Part shown: piece by piece, positions 34,831 to 47,597 of the stretch
Numbering within the stretch: position 1 is the first letter of the stretch
Layout: each line of letters starts with the position of its first letter
Assembly (NCBI RefSeq): GCF_003573695.1
Contig: NC_039361.1
Span: 136,618,777 to 136,682,776, forward strand
Direction of reading: 5' to 3'
Length of the DNA: 64,000 bases
Source: Papaver somniferum
Lineage: Eukaryota; Streptophyta; Magnoliopsida; Ranunculales; Papaveraceae
The notes under the pieces: generated by a model
What the model was told of the DNA's origin: nothing
Database searches by the model: none
Seen by the model: the letters and a program-made list of their open reading frames with translations, nothing else
Position numbers and translations under genes: made by a program

Positions 34831-35981
34831 ATTTTTAAGATGCAAATGGGTGTTATTATAAAACCGAATCATATCACCCTTGAGCTTCCATCCACGTTCT
34901 CTTGAAAATAAGAACATATTCATTTTAACTTACTTAAGAAATGATCTGAGAAAATTTAGATTTTCTTCATGATTTGACAAATATTTTTTTTAAATTTTAA
35001 TTTATATCATTTTGTCAGAAAGTCACTTCAGACTTGAGAATTCTCGCTTTTAAATTTATCGCATTCGATCATTAAACATTCTACATTTTCATTGTCTCTG
35101 TAAGGTTGCCAGTGAAGATCTCACATTACCTTGCAAGGTCTGTAAATATTCTATAATTCCACTATTCAGTTGATACTTGCACTATGGGGATTCCTTCTAT
35201 GGTTTCACCATTTGAAGCCGAGCCACAGGACGAAACATTTAAAAGGTACTGATTAAGGATCTTCATTCTTCTGTTTGTTTCTTCTGTTTTTTTCTCTATT
35301 TTGCATTTTGCATTTTGGGTTTTTCGGTTCGTCTGTCATAAACGGTATATATTATATAAAAGCAATCCAGATATGAACATCACTAGCATTATCACTTTCC
35401 AATTTACCAAAACTAGAAGTCATCGACGTGTGTCGCCTATGTGTATATAGTTGTACACATGATGAATATTAATGTATACATAATTATACACATGTTTATA
35501 GATAATGTGTACATAGTTGTACACTTGTTTATTGTTAATGTGTAAAAATTTGTTATAGTGTCATCTCTAGTATTCATTATTAACAACAAATGATGCTTAC
35601 CGGGGGTTGTCATGCGTTTGGATTTGAAAAAGTTGATGATGTAATATGCTTACAGTTTTATTTAGCTTATTTACTGTATGTTTGTATCTTTGCTTCTATT
35701 TCAGTGCTGAACATTTTCATCTAACAAACTAATACTCATAGTGGTATTTATTGCTCTCAGGTGAAGGGGAAAATTGGATCACGATTATTGCTTACCATTG
35801 CTGCTCACTGTTTGCCTATCACCATTGTTGATCATCATGTCCAGATAAGTGTCCATTGAAAGAAGGCTATACATCGATAATATTGATCAAAGAATAACCA
35901 AGTATGCATCACTCCCTCCCTCCCTCCCTCCCTCCCTCATACTAGTACTAATAGTCGTTGAATTTGTATTCATAACTATAG
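34831..35981. other. Interior of Pack-MULE candidate, unassigned exon-like pieces
   Basis: Contains GTACAC repeats (35436-35540) and two short protein-like stretches I cannot identify: GIPSMVSPFEAEPQDETFKR (about 35187-35246) and GKIGSRLLLTIAAHCLP (about 35764-35815, after a CTCTCAG acceptor). Near 35910 there is a run of CCCT repeats (six here, fewer in unit 3). Confidence 0.35.
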
Positions 35982-36107
35982 GTTGGTCTTGATCAAGATG
36001 TTTTCTCCTTGTTGAAGGATCGAGTCAGAGAATTTTTATGGCACACTCGTGGTCCAAAGCGTGGAGAGCCACGAGGTTTCACTTTCATTTAGTTCAGTAC
36101 CGAAGAG
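35982..36107 (+). pseudogene. RBM18-like RRM gene fragment, unit 1
   Basis: One exon with AG before and GTATAT after. It reads FLWHTRGPKRGEPRGFTFI, then a TAG, then FSTEEV. The RGFTFI.F is the RNP1 motif of an RNA recognition motif, and the FLWH..GPKRGEPRG lead-in is characteristic of RNA-binding protein 18. The TAG falls where the family has Gln, a CAG-to-TAG change. No other exon of the gene is obvious nearby. In unit 3 the same exon has an altered segment around the KRGEP codons and a frameshift. Confidence 0.75.
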
Positions 36108-37280
36108 GTATATCATCCATTACTTTCAACTACTACAGATTGTTATAGTGTGTACATTCTTTCTAGGAAGATAGGAATGCTTGAATATCAATGTATCATA
36201 GAGCGAGCAGGTTCACATAAACTATAACCAGGGCGTACAATCTGGTGCACATGTGAAAAAATGACTTGATAAGCTCATTCTTGCATAAGTAACTTGGGTA
36301 TACAAATTTGTGCACATGGGAAAAAGATTGACTTGATAAGCTTATGATGCATAGATGCCTACTGATGCACTATAGAAAGGCTTATGATGCATAGATTGAC
36401 TTGATAAGCTTATGCTGCAACTGCATAGATTTTTATATTTAAGTGTAGTATCATTTTTCCGGACTTTTATAAATGTGTAAATAGTTGTACACCATTGTTC
36501 TTTCTTATGGATGTATGTCATGTTTAGTTGCATGGACGTTGGATTTGCTAGGATTTCTGTAGAGGTGTATATATATTTTTGTTTATATAGCATGTACACT
36601 TTAAAGTACACCGTATATGTTTTTTATTATGTATTTGTAATATGTAGGGTATCAACCATGTTGGAGAAGGTTGTGTATGCTATTCTGAACTATGGTGAAC
36701 TTTCGGTCATACTCTGGTAGATGTGTACATATTTTCTATAATGAAATTCTCCGTGATGAATGCAGGGATTTTTTTGTTTGAATAAATGCGCTACTTTGTT
36801 ATTTTTGTAGATTTGTACATACTTGTACTCTGGTATTCTGTATGCGTGGCATGTTCTGTAGACCCAAATATATTGTGTCTCTTTAAGTCAGTAACTGACT
36901 AACTTTTTTACTTTGATTGTTTTCTTGCTTTGTTTCTTATATAGTTGTTGGTGAAAGGTTAATCCCTTCTTTTTCAACCCGCGATTTCTTATGTTTTTAT
37001 CGTTTTATCCTTATACAGGTTGACTGCTAAACCAACCTCTGCAAATCCGGCTATTATCTAACTAGAGCTTGGTGTGGTTGATATTTTTGTCAGTATATAT
37101 AGACTAGAGTGGCAGTCTGGCTATCATTGATATTGGATTTTTTGGATTTTTCCAGATGTGTACACCAATGTAAATTAAAAAACAAATAATGAAAATTATA
37201 TAGTCATATGGATACTCTTTTTGTAGATCTCGGAAAAAGCTTTTTATAGATCTCGGAAAAAGCTTCCCAAATATATAAAG
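36108..37280. other. Non-coding part of Pack-MULE candidate
   Basis: AT-rich with scattered GTACA motifs and a small tandem repeat of GATTGACTTGATAAGCTTATG between about 36220 and 36420. No domain recognised. Confidence 0.5.
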
Positions 37281-37288
37281 TTTGTGAA

Positions 37289-38383
37289 TAGAGGTGTCAA
37301 AGAGGCCAGGTCAGTCCGGGCCTGGTCTGGCCTAACCCGTATTAAGCAGGCAAAGCCTGATCTGGCCCGTTTTTAAGTTTGTCAGGCCCTGGTCAGGCTC
37401 AAGTTTTCGGCCTTTTAGGCTGTTATGGCCAGGCCTGCTTTAGCCTGGGACTGTATGAGCCTGACAGGCTAGGCCTGCTTTAGCCTGGGACTGTATGAGC
37501 CTGACAGGCTAGGCCTGCTTTAGCCTGGGACTGTATGAGCCTGACAGGCTAGGCCTGCCATGGCCTGTATAATTAGAAACCATGATGAATTTATTCGTAC
37601 AAACAAAAAGGATGGTGGAGTGGCTCGAACAGTTTGAGAGGGTATCTGCCAACAGATCTCGAACACGTTTGGTGATGGAAATTGTTTCACGTTCGAATTT
37701 ATTTAAGATCAGCACTCCATCATTAATTAGGGATTTATATCTCATGGTAGCTATACACGTATAAAAGGAAAAATATATTTGAAATAATATCTTTCCAATA
37801 TGAGATTATTTTGTAAATATATCTTCCCTTAAAATGTTTTTTCGTTTTTTGTTTGATTGACTCAATAATATTTTAAAGATTCATGTTTATATTACTAACT
37901 TAATTATAGTAATTACTAACTTATTTATAGTAAACATGCATCATTAGTGTAAATATTCATCATTAAAGTTAATTAAATGTCGCTTAATTTTGCCTATCTA
38001 GACGTCAATGACGTGTTGGAATTTATATCATCACCTTAAAAGAAAAGTTATAAGTAGAAATAAAATATTTTTGTGTTAGTGTACCTAATTAACAGTTTTC
38101 TTTTGTATATACATAATATATACTGATCTAGTACAACAAAGAAGCGAATTGGACCAACTGGCTACAATGCAATTAGGAATTATTTAGGTCTCGAGTTGGA
38201 GTTTCTTCTTGTCCAAATTTCCATTTTTGAACGCTATATGCAATATAGCAGGCTCGCCTGGCCGGGCCAAGTTCAAAGCAGGCCTGGCTCAGGCCCAGGC
38301 TAGGCTCGCTCATAGGATCTCCAGGCCTAGCCTGCTTAATTGACAGGCTTATCCAGGCCTGGCCGGCATGTTTGGCACCTCTA
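37289..38383. mobile_element. Non-autonomous hAT element, 1095 bp, with 8-bp target duplication (unit 1)
   Basis: Starts TAGAGGTGTCAAA and ends TTTGGCACCTCTA (inverted termini) and is flanked by the perfect 8-bp repeat TTTGTGAA (37281-37288 and 38384-38391). Subterminal regions are full of AGGCCTG/CAGGCCT motifs in both orientations, a usual transposase-binding layout for hAT elements. A 40-bp unit containing GCCTGCTTTAGCCTGGGACT is present three times at about 37433-37552, versus once in unit 3. No transposase is encoded. It is nested inside the Pack-MULE candidate. Confidence 0.92.
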
Positions 38384-38622
38384 TTTGTGAATTTTGGATG
38401 TGCCTGTTTTTTAATTTATTTTTATATTATTTAAAATTGTTGACATCTTCATGAGTCACTTTGGACTAAACTGTAAATATTTGGACTAAATTGTAAATCA
38501 GGAAGGTTATTTGTGTACTTTCCATAAAAAAGGACTAATTTGTACCTAGTTGAATGGGTCAGGACTAACTAGTATATTTAGATTGGATTTTTTGACTAAA
38601 TCGTATTTTTCCAGTAATAAAA

Positions 38623-39268
38623 ACCAACCCCGGTTCAATCCAGCAGAGACCAGTCCCCGACAGCAGAATTAGCAACTACGAGTATCACCCTTCCTTACCT
38701 ACATGTCAATAAGTCAGGGTATTTTTTTTTTTAAAATTAGGGTAATTTTAAGAAAAGCAGAAACCACTACTGGAAAATTACAGCAAAACATGACCGATCA
38801 GGGGGGACACACCAAAGAAAATTTAAACACAATAGACTCTACGAAATGTCACATTTTCCCTTCTAAGATTCAATTTTAAGGATAAGTTTTCTCTATTGAT
38901 ACGACATAGTATATGATTCAAAATTACAGCTACTCACTGATAGTTGAAAAGATAAACATTTCATATGGTTTGATGAAGCCGTGTCAAGTTTTCGTCTACT
39001 ATAGAAAAAGTTCATGTCTGCTCCTATATACCTTTGCACTTCCTAACGTTAACAAACTGTTCGAAGTGCATTGTGATGCATCTAAATCAAATACCAATCA
39101 CCATGCTCGAGTAGGTTCAAAATCAAATACTATCTAATCGGATATCCATTTTCTATCCAACACAAGTCCGGTTCGAACAATACTTGCCTGTTTTACGAAT
39201 CATAGCCCTCGCAACATATTCCTTATCACTGCTCTAGCTTAAGAAATTGCATCCGCCTCTATTGGACG
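38623..39268 (+). pseudogene. Short gypsy RNase H scrap in non-coding sequence (unit 1)
   Basis: Near 39031-39085 the plus strand reads FALPNVNKLFEVHCDASK, matching the start of Ty3/gypsy RNase H, where the Asp is catalytic. It covers about 18 codons. The surrounding sequence up to the copia LTR shows nothing else. Equivalent scraps lie near 41607-41661 and 60934-60988, the last with LPNFNK. Confidence 0.65.
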
Positions 39269-40282
39269 TGTAAATGTCATGCCACAGCTGAGCAGTCAAC
39301 TGCTAACACTAGAACCAAGTCTTGCCGCAAATATACAGTCAACAACCACCAGATGCAAGTCTTCAGCTGAGTCCTAGTCTCCAGTATTCGTATTTTGTTG
39401 TAACAAAGCTGTAACAAGAAGAAACTACCCTGTAATCTCGTTCTTATTGTTTAGGTTATATTTTGAATACCTCTTTCTATCTCTGTATATACTCATATAA
39501 ATACGTAATGAATCAAATCACAGTCGATACACAATTTGTGAGACTTTAAACTCTATTTACATTCTAGTTTTAAGATGGTATCCTTGTAGATCCTAGGAAT
39601 CCTAATTTCAAATCTTCTGCTTCATCTCTGTCTTTATATTTTATCTAGATTTTTAACCATGCCTGAACCAGATCAATCCTCCCCAAACTCTCCAGTTCAC
39701 AACTCAAACCAAACCAATACCAGCAACTCCTGAATCCTTGATCCCTATGTTATACACCCTAGTGATAATCCATCTACTATTCTGTTTACTCCATTGCTTC
39801 AAGTTGATAACTATGGTGCCCGGGTTCGAGGAATTACCAAGGCATTGAATGCCAAAGAAAAATTGGGATTTGTCGATGGCTCCTTACCACCTCCAGAAGA
39901 TGATCTCACCCATCGCTGCTGGAAACGTTGTGACGACCTAGTGGGAAGTTGGATTCTCAATTATATCCATCCAGACATCCGTGCAAGCTGTCTCTATACA
40001 GCTTCTTCTCATACTATATGGAAGGACTTGCAGGTAAGGTTTTGTGTATCCAATGCTCCAATTCTATTTCATCTGAAATCAACAATTGCTTCCATCAAAC
40101 AGGAATCTATGCCTGTTTCACTCTACTATACTAAAATAAAAACACTTTGGGACCAGTATGATTCTCTGGTCGCTTTTATGGAAGCTTGTATTTGTGGTGC
40201 TGGAAAGCACATGTTGGAAAGGCTGGAGAGAGATCGTTCCATGGATTTTTTGCAGGGTCTCCACGACAGGTTCTCCAATCTT
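39269..40282 (+). pseudogene. Copia LTR and truncated gag, unit 1
   Basis: An LTR-like region (about 39269-39570) holds a TATATACTCATATAAATA promoter-like stretch and is followed by a TGGTATC primer-site-like sequence near 39576. A gag frame starts MPEPDQSSPNSPVHNS at 39659 and has an in-frame TGA after about 24 codons. It then runs through GFVDGSLPPPEDD and LFHLKSTIASIKQES, a Retrotran_gag/UBN2-type copia gag domain. It is cut at FSNL by the tandem junction. The complete downstream portion is seen only in the third copy. Confidence 0.85.
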
Positions 40283-40550
40283 TGAAGCTAATAGTTTGTG
40301 TGAGACAGCTACTGTCGTTTTCTAAGAATGTCGCAATGTTTGAAATGAGAGTTTAGAACGATTAACCATTAATTGGATACAACACGGAATGCGTACTTGT
40401 ATGCTAACTGTTGCAAGTTACTCCAAGTCCGGGAACCATAGTATGCATACCCACATGCCTACTGGTTTAATAGTTGAAGTATGGAAACCTAGTATGCATA
40501 CCCGTATGCGTACCGACGTATCAGTTCAAGTCCGGGAATTCAACTGAGTT

Positions 40551-41058
40551 TTCCCTTTCAAAGTTTTCACCAAACCTTGTTGTATTAAAACAACTCTCAT
40601 CTTTAGCCTCCATAGATTGGAATCATTCCTTCCATCAAACTTATCAATCTCATATTTTGTCGCCATTGTAGATCGCTTCTACTCGGAGCTCTGATACCAA
40701 TTTGTTATAATCAATGGCTCAAGCTAGCACAATCAATCAATATATGAAAATGTAAATGAAATCAATCAAGTTAAGAACACAAATAACACAAGGATTTATA
40801 GTAGTTCGATCAAGATGATCTACATCCATTTGCGAAGACAAGGAAGTGATTCCACTATGATGATCAAACAAGTTTACAAGGGTTTCTCCCAAATCCGCTC
40901 TAAAGAACATAGCCTCCTTTGTGCCTCACACTCTTTCAAGAATAACATTAGTTTCTCTCTCTATTATAAACCCTAGACCCCTTTTATATTTGACCTAGGT
41001 TATAAAAGAGACTAAATAGACTATTGGGCTAAGACAAGAGAACATGCCCAAGCAGATT
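40551..41058 (-). mobile_element. Copia gag start, primer site and truncated LTR, unit 2
   Basis: Copy of 21614-22118. The LTR starts at 40703 and is cut at 41058 by the internal deletion, losing its last 30 or so bases. Confidence 0.85.
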
Positions 41059-41844
41059 TGACTAAATTGTAAATCAGGAAGGTTATTTGTGTACTTTCCA
41101 TAAAAAAAGACTAATTTGTACCTAGTTGAATGGGTCAGGACTAACTAGTATATTTAGATTGGATTTTTTGACTAAATCGTATTTTTCCAGTAATAAAAAC
41201 CAACCCCGGTTCAATCCAGCAGAGACCAGTCCCCGACAGCAGAATTAGCAACTACGAGTATCACCCTTCCTTACCTACATGTCCATAAGTCAGGGCATTT
41301 TTTTTTTTAAAATTAGGGTAATTTTAAGAAAAGCAGAAATCACTACTGGAAAATTACAGCAAAACATGACCGATCAGGGGGGACACACCAAAGAAAATTT
41401 AAACACAATAGACTCTACGAAATGTCACATTTTCCCTTCTAAGATTCAATTTTAAGGATAAGTTTTCTCTATTGATACGACATAGTATATGATTCAAAAT
41501 TACAGCTACTCACTGATAGTTGAAAAGATAAACATTTCATATGGTTTGATGAAGCCGTGTCAAGTTTTCGTCTACTATAGAAAAAGTTCATGTCTGCTCC
41601 TATATACCTTTGCACTTCCTAACGTTAACAAACTGTTCGAAGTGCATTGTGATGCATCTAAATCAAATACCAATCACCATGCTCGAGTAGGTTCAAAATC
41701 AAATACTATCTAATCGGATATCCATTTTCTATCCAACACAAGTCCGGTTCGAACAATACTTGCCTGTTTTACGAATCATAGCCCTCGCAACATATTCCTT
41801 GTCACTGCTCTAGCTTAAGAAATTGCATCCGCCTCTATTGGACG

Positions 41845-42858
41845 TGTAAATGTCATGCCACAGCTGAGCAGTCAACTGCTAACACTAGAACCAAGTCTTG
41901 CCGCAAATATACAGTCAACAACCACCAGATGCAAGTCTTCAGCTGAGTCCTAGTCTCCAGTATTCGTATTTTGTTGTAACAAAGCTGTAACAAGAAGAAA
42001 CTACCATGTAATCTCGTTCTTATTGTTTAGGTTATATTTTGAATACCTCTTTCTATCTCTGTATATACTCATATAAATACGTAATGAATCAAATCACAGT
42101 CGATACACAATTTGTGAGACTTTAAACTCTATCTACATTCTAGTTTTAAGATGGTATCCTTGTAGATCCTAGGAATCCTAATTTCAAATCTTCCGCTTCA
42201 TCTCTGTCTTTATATTTTATCTAGATTTTTAACCATGCCTGAACCAGATCAATCCTCCCCAAACTCTCCAGTTCACAACTCAAACCAAACCAATACCAGC
42301 AACTCCTGAATCCTTGATCCCTATGTTATACACCCTAGTGATAATCCATCTACTATTCTGTTTACTCCATTGCTTCAAGTTGATAACTATGGTTCCCGGG
42401 TTCGAGGAATTACCAAGGCATTGAATGCCAAAGAAAAATTGGGATTTGTCGACGGCTCCTTAGCACCTCCAGAAGATGATCTCACCCATCGCTAATGGAA
42501 ACATTGTGACGACCTAGTGGGAAGTTGGATTCTCAATTCTATCCATCCAGACATCCGTGCAAGCTGTCTCTATACAGCTTCTTCTCATACTATATGTAAG
42601 GACTTGCAGGTAAGGTTTTGTGTATCCAATGCTCCAATTCTATTTCATCTGAAATCAACAATTGCTTCCATCAAGCAGGAATCTATGCCTGTTTCACTCT
42701 ACTATACAAAAATAAAAACACTTTGGGACCAGTATGATTCTCTGGTCGCTTTTATGGAAGCTTGTATTTGCGGTGCTGGAAAGCACATGTTGGAAAGGCT
42801 GGAGAGAGATCGTTCCATGGAGTTTTTGCAGGGTCTCCACGACAGGTTCTCCAATCTT
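41845..42858 (+). pseudogene. Copia LTR and truncated gag, unit 2
   Basis: Same structure as 39269-40282. This copy has its own additional stop: CGCTAATGGAAACATTG near 42490 replaces the CGCTGCTGG seen in the other copies, introducing TAA. The gag again ends at FSNL at the next tandem junction. Confidence 0.85.
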
Positions 42859-43126
42859 TGAAGCTAATAGTTTGTGTGAGACAGCTACTGTCGTTTTCTA
42901 AGAATGTCGCAATGTTTGAAATGAGAGTTTAGAACGATTAACCATTAATTGGATACAACACGGAATGCGTACTTGTATGCTAACTGTTGCAAGTTACTCC
43001 AAGTCCGGGAACCATAGTATGCATACCCACATGCCTACTGGTTTAATAGTTGAAGTCTGGAAACCTAGTATGCATACCCGTATGCGTACCGACGTATCAG
43101 TTCAAGTCCGGGAATTCAACTGAGTT

Positions 43127-43665
43127 TTCCCTTTCAAAGTTTTAACCAAACCTTGTTGTATTAAAACAACTCTCATCTTTAGCCTCCATAGATTGAAATC
43201 ATTCCTTCCATCAAACTTATCAATCTCATATTTTGTCGCCATTGTAGATCGCTTCTACTCGGAGCTCTGATACCAATTTGTTATAATCAATGGCTCAAGC
43301 TAGCACAATCAATCAATATATGAAAATGTAAATGAAATCAATCAAGTTAAGAACACAAATAACACAAGGATTTATAGTAGTTCGATCAAGATGATCTACA
43401 TCCATTTGCGAAGACAAGGAAGTGATTCCACTATGATGATCAAACAAGTTTACAAGGGTTTCTCCCAAATCCGCTCTAAAGAACATAGCCTCCTTTGTGC
43501 CTCACACTCTTTCAAGAATAACATTAGTTTCTCTCTCTATTATAAACCCTAGACCCCTTTTATATTTGACCTAGGTTATAAAAGAGACTAAATAGACTAT
43601 TGGGCTAAGACAAGAGAACATGCCCAAGCAGATTTATTAAGACCATACTCAAGGCATACATAACA
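43127..43665 (-). mobile_element. Copia gag start, primer site and 387-bp LTR, unit 3
   Basis: Complete copy of 21614-22152: gag ATG at 43240-43242, LTR 43279-43665 with TGTTAT...ATAACA ends. Confidence 0.85.
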
Positions 43666-43982
43666 GAAACAATAAAAATGCCAGTCGAGACTCCTTCACT
43701 TGTTAAAGTAGTAACGCAACATGATGACTTGGGTGCCGTGCAACGAGGGAATCAAGTAGTTGAACCCTTGTCTAAATTACATGGTCCATATCATTATAGT
43801 ACTACTACAACAACTATTAATGTTTTATCAAGGGAGAGACAACAGTAACAATTACAGATACCGGATGTATTAAGGCAGCAGAGCGTATGATCATGACCAG
43901 CAAGCTGCGCTTATCATATTTTTGCCAGAGCTACAACCATCAATCCCACTATTTCAGTGTTGAGAATACCGTTGGATGTCAG
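43666..43982. other. Unrecognised spacer, unit 3
   Basis: Copy of 22153-22466 with a few small indels. No gene recognised. Confidence 0.4.
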
Positions 43983-46477
43983 TGAAAAAGCGGGGGTCTA
44001 ACAACCATACCCAATATTTCGTTTAGGCAATCTGTATGGACAAACTCCAATATAATTTCCAACAGAATCAACTAGATAGTCAGACTCAATCAATTGAAAT
44101 ATATCCAAGAGTTATATCTTCGTTTCTCAATGTAATCAGTAATTCAAACAGACATAATCCGTGAGCCTGATTATTATGAGAAACAACTTGAATTGTGCCA
44201 AAGACCAATGTTCAAGTGTCAAGCAATTTATATCAACAACCAAAGGTTGGATTATCTAATTGATTGAACTACGCACAACCTGTGATATTTAAATTATATA
44301 AACAAATATAATGCGGAAAACAAATAACACAGACACCAGAAATTTTGTTAACGAGGAAACCGCAAATGCAGAAAACTCCCGAGACCTACTCCAGATTGAA
44401 CACCACACTGTATTAAGCCGCTACAGACACTAGCCTACTACAAGTTAACTTTGAACTGGAATGTAGTTGATCCCTAATCAATCTCACACTGATAAAGGTA
44501 CAATCGCGTTCCTTACGCCTCTAGAACCACGACGGATTCTGCGCATTTGATTCCCTTAGCTGATCTCACCCACAACTAAGAGTTGCTACGAACCAAAGTC
44601 AAAAACTTGATAAATCAATCTGTCTCACACAGAAAAGTCTATTGAATAGATAAATTATTCTCCCACAGAAATACCTACGAGTTTTGTTCCGTCTTTTGAT
44701 AAATCAAGGTGAACTTGTACCAATTGACACCAAACTTATATTCTCGAAGAACAACTTAGTAATATCAATCACCTCACATTAATCTTAATCGTATGGTAGC
44801 GAAACAAGATATTTTGGAATCACAAACAACTAGAAGAAGATGTTTGTGACTACTTTTTATCTTCCCTATCGGAGATTAAATCTCAAGCAAATCTTAGAGA
44901 ATCTAGTACTCAATATGATAGAAGAAAGCAAGATCAGAATAAGCAACTATAGAGAAAATAGTTAGGTCTGGCTTCACAATTCCAATGAAGTATTTAAGTG
45001 GTTAACCTATAATGGTTTTAGGAAAAACCTAGATTAAAGGAGAATCAACTCTAGTCGTAACTAGTGTCACACAGGAGGTGTAGGGATTAGGTTTTCCAGT
45101 TGCTATAATTCTCCCTTATATACTCTTCAAATCAGGGTTTGCAATCAATGTTACCTTGGTAACAAAGCTTTCAATATTCATCGTTAGATGAAAACATGAT
45201 TAGACTCAAGCTAATATCTTTCAACCGTTAGATCGAACTTAGCTTGTTACACAAAAAAAAAGTGACTTCATTTAGATATGGTAACCGTACCTAAACGTGT
45301 ACAACTTGGTGGCTCAACAATAGTTAACCGAAGTTATCCATATGAACGCTTTCATATCAATCTTGTTCATCTTAACATAACTAGTTCAAATGACTCAAAT
45401 GAAACTAGTTATAGAGTTGTTCAATTTTTTATATTCCCATAGAAGTATACAAGACACGATTGAAACAAAACAATTTTGATTCACTCGAATCAATTCATGA
45501 ACATTATAACCACGATTTGCAAAAGATTGAATTCCTTATTATATAAATGTATTTGTTCATGAACAACCGATTTTAGAACTTAACCCACACAAGTATGCAA
45601 ACGGGTACGCGTACTTAGAGTTCCGGACTTGGCCTGTGTTCGCCAGTATGCGAACAAATACGCATACTGTCGTTCACAACCAAACTCAGTTGAATTCCCG
45701 GATTTGAAATGATATGCCGGTACGCATACGAGTATGCATACTAGGTTTCCATACTTCAACTATTAAACCAGTACGCATGCGGGTATGCGTACTATGGTTA
45801 CCGGACTTGGATTAACATGCAACAATTAACATACAAGTACGCATTCCGTGCTATATCCAATTCATGGTGAATCGTTCTAAACTCCCATTTCAAACATTGA
45901 AACATTCTTAGAAGACGACAGTAGCTGTCTCACACAAACTATTAGCTTCAAAGCAATTTTCAAGTGATCAAATGATCAATACGAAACATTCTGAGTCTAC
46001 ACCAAATGACTGTCTCACATAAATAATATAAGATGTTACCAGGCGATTTTCACATGATCTTTCGTCAAGAATATAAGATGAACTTGGTTAATGCGAAAGC
46101 TTACCAACTCATATTTCGAGAAATATGTAAAGGAGTTAAACTCAGCTCGAAATATCAAATGTGTATAATTGAAGTCTATATAGCTATACGATTTTTGTCT
46201 CAAATAGGAGATAGAGTAGAAATAGACTTTTGAGTGACAGATGAGTTCAAGTCTCCACATACCTTTTGTTGATGAAGTTCCACAAGCTCCCCTTAGTAGT
46301 TCTTCGTCTTCAATCGATGAACGCCGTGAAATCTGAACCTCAACTACACATTCTATCTTAATCCGAGACTTAGCTATAAGTAGACTAGAAATCAAGACTT
46401 ATAGTTTTGGAAACTAAACTTGACAAATAAGCTTGAGATAACAACGCTTGAGAGTTCGATCGAGCAGTGCTCTAACA
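43983..46477 (-). mobile_element. SIRE-like copia LTR, unit 3
   Basis: Copy of 22467-24952 with the same TGTTAGAGCA start and CCCGCTTTTTCA end. It has five G in the CCCCCGC block where unit 1 has four. The polypurine tract follows at 46478-46490 with the full AAAGGGGGAGAT. Confidence 0.85.
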
Positions 46478-46490
46478 ATCTCCCCCTTTG

Positions 46491-47597
46491 TCAATTTTAG
46501 TTACAAAATTATTAATACATATGGATTACAAAATAAACAAACTTTGTGGCTTCTCATCCAAATGCTTGATTTCCTTGGTTCTTCAATATTATTCGAAATC
46601 TTCGTCACTTCCAAGTACTCTAGTGATTCTGAACGTGTTCAACTCAGCATCATAGTTATTGAAGATCCGTAGCTATAATCAAAATGTTTCGACGAAAAAA
46701 GGTTGGGTTTTAGATTCTTACCGAATTAGAGTTATTATTGTCTGAGAAATGACGATTAATTGTCGTTGATGGAAAAAAAAACGAAGAAAAGGAGAGGAGA
46801 AGAGAGGAAGAAAAAGAGACGAGTTTCCTTATTTTGGTTGATTTAATTAGATTTAGGAGGAGAGAGAGAGGAAGATACGGGTTTTCTTTTTTTTTGGGAT
46901 TAATTAGATTTAGGTTTGATAATTATTTTGGCTATCAAAGGTGTTTTTGTATTTTTGATTAATATTTAGGATAGTCCCTCGTCCATATTTAGGATAGTTG
47001 AATCCATAAAAACCCTCGTCTATAATAGGTTTCTAGGTTATATGGGGTTGGGAATTCAGATAAATTTTTTATTTCATTTCTTGAATTGACAATGGGTTTC
47101 TAGTTTTTGGATTTATTAATATGAATTAATTTTTGTAATACAAAAATTCTTTTAAAAACTACAAGTTCAGTTACATGTCCAGATAAACCCTGCTGCCAGT
47201 TGTGGACAATTTCCTAGGTTATAGTGCGAGTATCAAATAGTAATAACTAGGTGGGTAGCGGGTTTAAGACGAGGTTGCATTTGGATTATCACTCCTTGCA
47301 AAAAAAAATATCCGCCTTGTTGTATAATCTAAAATCTATTTACAACAATTTAGCAAAATAACATATCAGTTTTGCCCTCTCAGAGCATTAATCCTATTCT
47401 CGCTTTCAATTCTGGAAATAGCTTTCAAAAAGGATTACAAATTTATTAAGAAGCCTTGATATATAAATGTACAGATGCTGCAGACCCAAGCCCTTCGTTC
47501 CATAGTATCTTGGCCCATGTTTCAAAAAGCCACGATGTATGCTCAAATTCAAAAATATGAATGCTCAAATTGAGAGAGAGAGAAGTCTATATCTTAC
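46491..47597 (-). other. Copia 3' untranslated and TRB downstream sequence, unit 3
   Basis: Copy of 24965-26082. Purine-rich GAGGAGAGAGAG tracts are shorter here than in unit 1. No domain-bearing frame. Confidence 0.5.

Larger units (their letters stand above)
40283..42858. repeat. Tandem amplification, unit 2 (2.6 kb, internally deleted)
   Basis: Contains the first 0.78 kb of the unit (SIRE LTR piece, copia gag start, most of the 387-bp LTR to 41058). It jumps at GCAGATTT/GACTAAATTG directly to the last 1.8 kb (the Pack-MULE right end, RNase H scrap, copia LTR and gag). About 16.4 kb present in units 1 and 3 is missing. No clear microhomology is seen at the deletion point. Confidence 0.95.

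Noticed and set aside
38766..38790. CACTACTGGAAAA resembling a CACTA transposon terminus
   Set aside because: No matching inverted end and no 3-bp target duplication were found. The sequence continues into unrelated DNA and is simply copied in all three tandem units.
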